Notes under the pieces: generated by a model | Told to the model about the DNA's origin: nothing | Database searches by the model: none | The model's input: the letters and a program-made list of their open reading frames with translations, nothing else | Origin: Ktedonobacter sp. SOSP1-85 | Lineage (GTDB): Bacteria; Chloroflexota; Ktedonobacteria; Ktedonobacterales; Ktedonobacteraceae | Assembly: GCF_016587415.1 (NCBI RefSeq) | Contig: NZ_BNJI01000001.1 | Span: 4,751,501-4,815,500 of the forward strand | DNA length: 64,000 bases | Direction: 5' to 3' | Translations under genes and position numbers: made by a program | Shown here: piece after piece, positions 58,375-64,000 of the stretch | How positions within the stretch are numbered: the first letter of the stretch is position 1 | How the letters are laid out: every line of letters begins with the position of its first letter

Positions 58375-60009
58375 ATGTCTCGTAGTTATTCGGAGGTTAT
58401 GGGCGCGCCCAACGAGCTTTACCATTGGATTCCTGGTGAACTGGTCGTTGTGGTGCGTTTATCGCGCCTGCCTGCTGATGAGGCCCTGGAGTCCTTGTTA
58501 GAGCAGGCCCGCACTCGACTCAACACATTTCTGTCTCCATATCAACTGGCGCTGGAGCCGTATGGTACGGCGGGAAGGTGGAAGGGGAGTCCGACGATGC
58601 CGCCAGTGCGTCGTCGCTCATTTATTTTTGGTCTGCACCGCAAGCAGCCACTACTCGCGATCTTCTTTCACGCCCGCCATATGGACCCGGGTGTGGCGGA
58701 TGCTACGCCTATGGTCCTCTCTTACCTGCAAGCCCGCCTGGATCTCCTGGCACAGCAAGGCTTGCAGATCGTTTCGGCCATGCCCAACTGGCTGGTGACG
58801 GCGGCCCCGTTCTACTTTAGCGAAGGGGGACCGGCGCTGCCGCCGCGTCCCGCGCCCCAGCTAGAGGCCCCCGCGCCCAGCAACGCCCTGATAGGTTGGC
58901 GCATGCGCCTCATGGAGCCTGACATTCCGCTGGATACCAGGTCTGCCGAAGATGTCCTGGTGGCTATTCTAGATAGCGCGCCCCATCCCGACCGCATCAT
59001 GAGCGCCGCGACCCGGCCCGAGTTTCGTCGCAACTGGCTACTGCAAAAGCTGGCGTCCGACCTGCGCAACGAAGATGGCGCGTTCTCAGTGGAGTATGAC
59101 CGCTATCCGCTGACGAATGAGGTCCGCACGGGCCGCGATTACTACAATGATGCGCGCTACTATAACATGGCCGACCATGGCCTGGCGGTGGCGGGCCTGG
59201 TCCGCGATGTCGCGCCCCGCGCCCGTATACGCCTGATCCGCGTCCTCAACGACTTTGGCGGTGGCGATCTCTATCCGCTCTTCGCGGCCCTCTGCGACCT
59301 GGGGCGCGAGATGGTTGCGGGCTCGATCCGGCGCCTGGTCATTAACCTGAGCCTGACGATTATGCCCGATGTGCGCCGCCTGCCCTATGTCTGGCTGGAC
59401 CAGCGCCAGTGGCCCACCACGCAGCTCTACGGTGTCACGCGATTGCTGGAACATGTTGAGGCCGGGCTACGCCTGCTCTTTGAGAGCCTGCACGCCCATG
59501 GCGCGCTCATCATCGCCGCTGCCGGAAATGACTCGGTGGCATCCCGGCAACAGAGTGCAACTCCGCGCCCGCCGCGCGCACCCGCGCGTTACGACTCGGT
59601 CCTGAGCGTCTCATCCGTCAACAGCCAGGGGCAAGCATCGATGTTTGCCAATGCTGCTAATATCGCCCCCGCGGATACAGGGGTCGCGACCTTTGGCGGC
59701 GATGGCTATGGGGTGGCGGATGGCAATACCTTCCCTGATGCCGTACGGGGTCTGTATATTGCCTCGACCTTTCCCAATGGGGATCATAATGATATTGGTT
59801 GGGCCGACTGGTGTGGAACCTCGTTCTCCACGGCCATCGCCAGCGGGCTTGGCGCGCACCTGATGGCCCAGGGCTGGTCGGCGGCCAATTCTATGATTCG
59901 CCTGGCCGCACGTGGCGATGGACGAGGGGAGCCGCTCTTTGGGGTCGAGCCAGAAATTCCGTCCCTATTAGGGAATATGATCCGGGTGCAGCAGCGTTTT
60001 GGTTTATAG
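58375..60009 (+). CDS. Intracellular subtilisin-like (S8) peptidase
   Basis: A 544-residue subtilase without a signal peptide. The first 190 residues are an unfamiliar N-terminal domain, starting ELVVVVRLSRLPADEALESLLEQ and perhaps acting as a pro-domain. The catalytic triad is readable: VLVAILDSAP (Asp), NMADHGLAVAGLV (His), WCGTSFSTAIASG (Ser); the oxyanion Asn lies in IIAAAGNDS. The usual DTG and HGT motifs are DSA and HGL. Long loops separate the triad strands. No neighbouring substrate or inhibitor gene is evident. The purine-rich AGAGGGGGAG lies upstream of the ATG. Confidence 0.85.
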   Translation: MSRSYSEVMGAPNELYHWIPGELVVVVRLSRLPADEALESLLEQARTRLNTFLSPYQLALEPYGTAGRWKGSPTMPPVRRRSFIFGLHRKQPLLAIFFHARHMDPGVADATPMVLSYLQARLDLLAQQGLQIVSAMPNWLVTAAPFYFSEGGPALPPRPAPQLEAPAPSNALIGWRMRLMEPDIPLDTRSAEDVLVAILDSAPHPDRIMSAATRPEFRRNWLLQKLASDLRNEDGAFSVEYDRYPLTNEVRTGRDYYNDARYYNMADHGLAVAGLVRDVAPRARIRLIRVLNDFGGGDLYPLFAALCDLGREMVAGSIRRLVINLSLTIMPDVRRLPYVWLDQRQWPTTQLYGVTRLLEHVEAGLRLLFESLHAHGALIIAAAGNDSVASRQQSATPRPPRAPARYDSVLSVSSVNSQGQASMFANAANIAPADTGVATFGGDGYGVADGNTFPDAVRGLYIASTFPNGDHNDIGWADWCGTSFSTAIASGLGAHLMAQGWSAANSMIRLAARGDGRGEPLFGVEPEIPSLLGNMIRVQQRFGL

Positions 60010-60030
60010 AGAATAGTGTTGTGCTGTAAC

Positions 60031-60055
60031 CCGCTACTTGCGTACGCGGCTACTG
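60031..60055. repeat. Family D repeat
   Basis: CCCGCTACTTGCGTACGCGG followed by CTACT, the complement of the unit at 39260 with one change. It is just after the subtilase stop. Confidence 0.6.
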
Positions 60056-60212
60056 TGCTACACTACCTACAGGTCCTTTAGGGCTTGTACAGTTATCTTG
60101 ACGCTTCATTTTGTGTAGGATATAATACGCACAAACGAAGCCAGAAAAACACATTTTAGTCTATTAATAGGGATTGCCTGGGGCTGTATGGCCCCTATGA
60201 GAGGTGAAATAC

Positions 60213-60614
60213 ATGATTGAGCAGAACCAGCAAACAGCGACAGAGACTCAGGTCATCACCATGACCCCGACCGCAGCTGTGAAGGTTAGCGAACTGTTGC
60301 AGCAGGAGAATGATCCTAGCCTCGGTCTGCGCATCTTCGTCGCTGGCGGCGGTTGTTCTGGTCTCCAGTATGGCATGACCCTCGACGAGGAGCAGGAAGG
60401 TGACACCGTGATCAACATGAGTGGCATCAAAGTCTTCGTCGACGAGATGAGCATCAGTTATATCAATGGTAGTGAAGTAGACTATGTTGATAGCCTGATG
60501 GGTGCTGGCTTCACTGTCAATAACCCCAATGCTGTCTCTTCCTGTGGCTGTGGCCATTCCTTCAAAACCGCCGATGGCGGCGGCGAGGCCCGCAGCTGCG
60601 GTTGCGGTCACTAG
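60213..60614 (+). CDS. IscA/ErpA-type iron-sulphur carrier
   Basis: A 133-residue A-type carrier of the HesB/IscA family that holds and transfers 2Fe-2S or 4Fe-4S clusters to apo-proteins. The three ligand Cys are present (GGGCSGLQYGM and SCGCGHSF), with the LRIFVAGGG and FVDEMSISYINGSEVDYV segments between them. The C-terminus carries an extra Cys-Gly-Cys (EARSCGCGH), which is unusual and might bind more metal. ATG 60213 has GAGGTG six bases before it; a GTG at 60204 lies within that site. Confidence 0.9.
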   Translation: MIEQNQQTATETQVITMTPTAAVKVSELLQQENDPSLGLRIFVAGGGCSGLQYGMTLDEEQEGDTVINMSGIKVFVDEMSISYINGSEVDYVDSLMGAGFTVNNPNAVSSCGCGHSFKTADGGGEARSCGCGH

Positions 60615-60635
60615 ACCTTTAAAAGCAAGCAGAAA

Positions 60636-60684
60636 AACAAAAGAGTGCGAGCCATTTCGCAAGAAACGGCTCGCACTCTTTTGT
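60636..60684 (+). terminator. Terminator of the IscA-like gene
   Basis: AACAAAAGAGTGCGAGCC and GGCTCGCACTCTTTTGTT pair, extended by TTTC/GAAA, around a short loop. The right arm is T-rich. Confidence 0.8.
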
Positions 60685-60729
60685 TATACAGAATACCACG
60701 TGAAATGGCTTTTCACCCCCGCCCTGTTT

Positions 60730-60898
60730 GGTAGGGACCAGCTTTAGCGCGTCCAAATGCCATTCATGGCAGTGCGGCGCAAGCCAATCCTTTGCCAGTG
60801 AACAGGCGACCCGCAGAGCGACATGCCGCCATGGAACGTTTTGGGCTGCACCGACAGGCGATTCATCGCCTTTGGACGCGCTAAAGCTGGTCCCTACC
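60730..60898. repeat. Dispersed repeat family A, copy 7
   Basis: GGTAGGGACCAGCTTTAGCG and CGCTAAAGCTGGTCCCTACC are perfect inverted ends. The interior has GGCGATTCATCGCC and the ATGCCATTCATGGCA arm. Confidence 0.8.
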
Positions 60899-60925
60899 GG
60901 GTAATTAGCCGGGTTATTCGACAGG

Positions 60926-61312
60926 TTATTCGTCGAGTTGTTCGCCAGGCTGTTCCAGCATGCGGTGGATGATGCCGGGCATGTCGGTGGCGAATTTGGA
61001 GTTGGCGACGACGCGCTGGGCACCGGCTTGCAGGGCCTTGGCGCGTGCATCGAGGTCCATATGTGAGCCAAAGGCGAGCACGGGATAGCCGCGCTCGCGG
61101 GCCGCGCGGATAGCTGCCTCCCAGTCAACGCCTCGGATGGAGATATTGACGATGGCCAGGTTGGCTCGCTCCTCGCCGCTGGCATCCAGGCGTTCCTCAA
61201 AGGCCGCCAGGGTACGCGCAATGCTGGCCTCCATCTCGTGGTGGCGTAGCGTGTCTTGAATTTTGACCGAGAAGAAGAGATCCTTCTCAAGTGCTAGAAC
61301 GCGTATGGTCAC
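60926..61312 (-). CDS. Receiver-like (pseudo-receiver) protein
   Basis: A 128-residue single-domain protein with the alternating pattern of a CheY-like receiver: IRVLALEKDLFFSVKIQDTLRHH, LAIVNISIRGVDWEAAI, YPVLAFGSHMD, AKALQAGAQRVVANSKF. The acidic pocket is Glu-Lys-Asp rather than Asp-Asp, and the phospho-acceptor Asp is replaced by Asn (AIVNIS), so phosphorylation is unlikely. The switch Thr/Ser is Ser (GSH) and the conserved Lys is kept (NSK). GTG start with AAGGGG upstream. It follows the next gene by 14 bases and is co-transcribed with it. Confidence 0.7.
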   Translation of the reverse strand: MTIRVLALEKDLFFSVKIQDTLRHHEMEASIARTLAAFEERLDASGEERANLAIVNISIRGVDWEAAIRAARERGYPVLAFGSHMDLDARAKALQAGAQRVVANSKFATDMPGIIHRMLEQPGEQLDE

Positions 61313-61326
61313 GGCTCGCCCCTTGT

Positions 61327-61854
61327 CTAATCTTCCGAGCGCTCGTAGACCGGGCGGCGGAAGCGATCTCCTAGCTCCTGGTTGATGACGTCGATATTGG
61401 TGTAGAGGTCGGGCGTGAGTACGTGATGCGTCCCCGTGCAGTAGGACTTGTCACACTTCTTGAAGTGACTGGTCTCCATCACCAGGTTGTTGGCCTCCAC
61501 GGTGATCCAGATATGCTTGCGCGAGTAGCCATCGCCCCATTTGAGGATCAGGCCGTCCTTATACTCATCGAAGCGCCCCTGCCCATAGAGGAAATCGCGG
61601 TTAAACATGCCGAGCACCTGGCGTACCTTGCTGACCGCCACTACGCGCGCCACCTCGGGCCGCATCGTCGTCGTGGCCTCCTCGGCCAGGTCCTGCTCAG
61701 GGATATGAAGCTGGCGGCGTGTATGTTGTTCCTCGCGGATCATGCGTGTAATCATCTCCCCCTCCTGGTCGGAGAGGCCATGTCCCTGCCCGAGAATGGG
61801 GTCCTTCTGCGGCTGCTGCTCATCGTCATAATACTGATCGGGCATATCGGGCAT
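61327..61854 (-). CDS. Hypothetical protein in an operon with the pseudo-receiver
   Basis: A 175-residue soluble protein of unknown function. The acidic, Gln/Asp-rich N-terminus (PDMPDQYYDDEQQPQKDPI) is followed by a helical part (EGEMITRMIREEQHTRRQLH, VARVVAVSKVRQVLGMFNRDFLYGQG) and a beta-rich C-terminal half (DGLILKWGDGYSRKHIWITVEANNLVMETSHF) that contains CDKSYCTGTHH, a possible metal site. AAGGAG lies eight bases before the ATG. It is the first gene of a two-gene unit with the pseudo-receiver. Confidence 0.6.
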   Translation of the reverse strand: MPDMPDQYYDDEQQPQKDPILGQGHGLSDQEGEMITRMIREEQHTRRQLHIPEQDLAEEATTTMRPEVARVVAVSKVRQVLGMFNRDFLYGQGRFDEYKDGLILKWGDGYSRKHIWITVEANNLVMETSHFKKCDKSYCTGTHHVLTPDLYTNIDVINQELGDRFRRPVYERSED

Positions 61855-61948
61855 AATTTATCTCCTTGTCTCTTCTTTGCGCTATCATGACATCAAGCCA
61901 TAGTCCTACTGTACCACGGATCGAATTGCTTGACCAGAGAGAAGTTAT

Positions 61949-62015
61949 AAGTGGTGAAGTGAGGATGATGGTCGGCTGGCTATACTAGCCGACCATCATC
62001 CTCACTTCACCACTT
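61949..62015. terminator. Palindrome between divergent genes
   Basis: AAGTGGTGAAGTGAGGATGA plus TGGTCGGCT, a short centre, then the complement. The rest of 61855-62251 shows no gene. Confidence 0.6.
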
Positions 62016-62251
62016 TACCCCTTGAGCGCCGTAGGCGCGAGAAGTATTTGCCTCTCAAGAAAGGATTGAACGCATGTTCTATATGTATTATGTTGTATTG
62101 ACAAATGTTCTACTCGCCAGTTATACTTTCTTTAAATAAACTCAGTTTTGAATCTCATATCTATTGCTGTAGACCTGTTGTAGTGCGAACCAATGTTCTA
62201 GCCTATGAGTAGAGCCAGGGTAAGAACACTTGCGGAACGGCGGTCTGGCCA

Positions 62252-63226
62252 ATGCGTGCAGACAGGAGTGTCGCGGTGGGGCTGGAGGTTGGGGGGAGTA
62301 AAACAACTGTAGCTATAATTGACCGGCAGGGGCGTGTACGACTGCGGAGCGAGACCAAAACGCTGCGCGGGCGACCTCCCATGGCCACGCTTGAACCCTA
62401 TGTCCGCGCTATCGAGGGCCTGCTGGCGCAGGCTCGCTCAGAAGGCTGGAGCGTCGAGGGCATCGGGGTCAGCCTTCCTGGTACGCTTGACTACACAAGA
62501 CAGCGACCGCTTCTCATTCCCTCAATCCCCGCCCTCAACGGTTTTCCCCTCTACGAACTACTCCAACAACGCTATAAGTTGCCCGTCTGCCTGCTTGAAG
62601 ATATGGAGGCCGCGCTCCTGGGCGAGCAGTGCTTTGGCTCGGGTCAGGGGGCGCAACGCCTGCTTTATTTACATGTGAATGCAATTGTCGGGGCGGCCTT
62701 TATCGTGGATGGCAAGATAGCCGGACATGAATACGAGCAGCGCCTGCGCCAATATATGGGGCATATCTGCCATATCTCGGTCTCCGCGAGCGGCCCGCGC
62801 TGTAGTTGTGGGAAGCGTGGCTGCATCAACACCATGATCTCGCTGGACGCCATGCAGAAAATGGTCCAGCGGGCCGTGCGCCGCGGCGACGAAAGCAACC
62901 TCATCACGCGCCTGGTAAACCGCGAAACCCTCACGCCGCGTCTGCTGGCCGAGGAGGCCGAAAACGGCGATAGCGTCGCGCTCCAGATCTACAGCGAGAT
63001 GGGACGCTGGCTCAGCAACGCCATTACCCGTTATGTTGAACTTTTTGAGCCTCATATGTTTATTCTGGGTGGCGACATCCTCTGTAGCAGCGCCTTCCTT
63101 CTCTCCAGCGCCAAAAGCGCCGCCAACACCGACACCAACGCCCGTGTACGCAGCCTGGTCAAGGTCGTCCCCGGCCTTCTCGGGCGCGAGGCCGCTCTCC
63201 TCGGCTCTGTCGTCCCCCTGTTTTAA
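62252..63226 (+). CDS. ROK-family sugar kinase or related protein
   Basis: A 324-residue ROK protein with the ATP-phosphate motif VGLEVGGSKTTVAIID, the catalytic region LLEDMEAALLGEQCFG, the zinc motif CSCGKRGC and the second nucleotide segment ELFEPHMFILGGDI. The usual Glu after the zinc motif (CxE) is Asn here, and NDANAA is changed to EDMEAA, so substrate preference may differ from glucokinase. There is no N-terminal DNA-binding domain, so it is an enzyme-type ROK rather than NagC-like. The ribosome binding site is weak. Confidence 0.82.
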   Translation: MRADRSVAVGLEVGGSKTTVAIIDRQGRVRLRSETKTLRGRPPMATLEPYVRAIEGLLAQARSEGWSVEGIGVSLPGTLDYTRQRPLLIPSIPALNGFPLYELLQQRYKLPVCLLEDMEAALLGEQCFGSGQGAQRLLYLHVNAIVGAAFIVDGKIAGHEYEQRLRQYMGHICHISVSASGPRCSCGKRGCINTMISLDAMQKMVQRAVRRGDESNLITRLVNRETLTPRLLAEEAENGDSVALQIYSEMGRWLSNAITRYVELFEPHMFILGGDILCSSAFLLSSAKSAANTDTNARVRSLVKVVPGLLGREAALLGSVVPLF

Positions 63227-63234
63227 CCTGCAAG

Positions 63235-63260
63235 TAGCCGCGTACGCCAGTAGCGGATCT
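63235..63260. repeat. Family D repeat
   Basis: AGTAGCCGCGTACGCCAGTA followed by GCGGAT, immediately after the ROK gene stop. Confidence 0.6.
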
Positions 63261-63357
63261 GTTGGCCTTACAAGGTGAATGAGGTACAATTGTTAGTGGA
63301 AAAGTGTGCGAAAGCTTGCGTTTGCTGGTCAACAAGAAGGAATTTGAACAAGCACTA

Positions 63358-64000
63358 TGATGGAAGAGAAGCGTATACCAGTTCTGGTCGTTGATGACAC
63401 ACCAATCAAACGGCGAGGCGTTTGCGAGTTTATCGAGGAGACGCAGACGTTACAATTATGTGGGCAGGCTGAGGAGGCTGAGGAGGCTTTACACCTGGTA
63501 GAGAGTTTGATTCAGGGACAGCCAGAAAATCCCTCCTTGCAAGGCTGGCTTGTATTTTCTGATCTGCGCTTAGGCTCGGACAACGGTGTAGAACTGGGGC
63601 GAACCCTGCTTGAAATGGCGCCTGGCCTGCGGATAGTTGTTTATACCCAGGACCCGAGTTGGGCGCTGGCGGCGGAGATCTTTCGCCAGGAATACACGCG
63701 CCGTGGGACATCGCGCAGTGCCAGTCGTCGCCGGGGCAAGACCAGGGGCCTGCATGGCTATGTCCTCTTCGGCAATATGCTTCCCGACTACCTTGAGCGC
63801 ATCGTTGAGAAGGTCGTGGACCAGAATGAGACCTTCATCGATGACGAGGTGCTGAACTTCCTACTGGAGCGCCTGCGGGGCGAGCGCCTGACGCCGCGTC
63901 AGGAGGAATGCGCCTCCCTTATCGCGCTTGGCCTGAGCAATGATGAGATCGCCACGCGTATGGGCTTCCTAAATAGCAAGGGGCTGCCCAATATTGGACC
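63358..64000 (+). CDS. Response regulator with LuxR-type DNA-binding domain (cut by window end)
   Basis: At least 214 residues, open at the right edge. The receiver domain starts IPVLVVDDTPIKRRGVCEFIEE, the phospho-acceptor Asp is in FSDLRLGSDNG, and TQDPSWA follows at the switch strand. Between the fifth strand and the linker there is an unusual Arg/Ser-rich insertion (YTRRGTSRSASRRRGKTRG). The C-terminal part LTPRQEECASLIALGLSNDEIATRMGF is the start of a NarL/LuxR helix-turn-helix. The ATGATG start has a weak AAGGA about 15 bases upstream. A GAGGCT tandem repeat lies within the coding region at 63468-63491. No histidine kinase is visible inside the window. Confidence 0.82.

Noticed and set aside
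1..64000. tRNA or rRNA genes
   Set aside because: No cloverleaf-like sequence with conserved T-loop (GGTTCGAATCC-type) or rRNA stretch was recognised while reading both strands. A covariance-model scan would be decisive.

Overview
The window looks like a piece of a large, repeat-rich genome from a soil bacterium of the Ktedonobacteria (Chloroflexota). This is inferred from moderate GC, NB-ARC/TPR (STAND) proteins, a eukaryote-like Ser/Thr kinase and a pseudokinase, ECF sigma factors paired with beta-propeller membrane proteins, an acid-type sedolisin, Asn/Gly-rich secreted repeat proteins, menaquinone genes, and many palindromes and MITEs between genes. No rRNA, tRNA, phage module or CRISPR array was recognised.

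Layout. 0.3-5.1 kb: small secreted proteins, a Mrp-type Fe-S carrier, and a zinc-ribbon pseudokinase broken by three one-base shifts in G runs. 5.7-7.5 kb: menG and a long-chain polyprenyl diphosphate synthase (menaquinone). 7.8-13.4 kb: a radical SAM protein, a disordered basic repeat protein, a membrane protein, a PPOX-fold enzyme and a lipoprotein. 13.6-16.9 kb: polyamine genes (agmatinase, AdoMet decarboxylase, deoxyhypusine-synthase-like protein). 17.1-26.1 kb: GDPD phosphodiesterase, TetR-P450 pair with a visible promoter and operator, MFS transporter, sensor kinase, uvrB. 26.3-34.6 kb: two low-complexity secreted proteins, a lipoprotein sedolisin, a zinc-ribbon membrane protein and a class I aldolase. 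34.8-39.2 kb: ECF sigma plus PQQ-propeller partner, then an S9 peptidase.

39.4-47.7 kb is the most interesting part. It holds three STAND NTPases with TPR arrays. The second and third flank a 132-residue helical protein in one apparent operon. The C-terminus of the small protein and the N-termini of both neighbouring STAND proteins carry the same short motif (N-x-G-x-x-Q-G-x-I-x-x-G-x-N-H-x-I-T). That arrangement is what is expected of amyloid-motif signalling between an NLR-like sensor and a membrane-active effector.

47.8-54.1 kb: MFS transporter, a complete IS4-type element with a hairpin over its transposase ribosome binding site, trxB, and an IS605/IS1341-type TnpB element with its own ribbon-helix-helix repressor. 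The left-end hairpin of that element has been split by a 159-bp MITE with Tn5-like ends. 54.1-64.0 kb: a second ECF sigma/propeller pair, an M20 peptidase, a subtilase, an IscA-type protein, a pseudo-receiver protein, a ROK protein and a response regulator cut by the window edge.

Most genes end at very long, nearly perfect palindromes. At least six dispersed repeat families occupy intergenic space. One of them is a MITE with 8-bp target duplications that carries two further repeat modules nested inside it.
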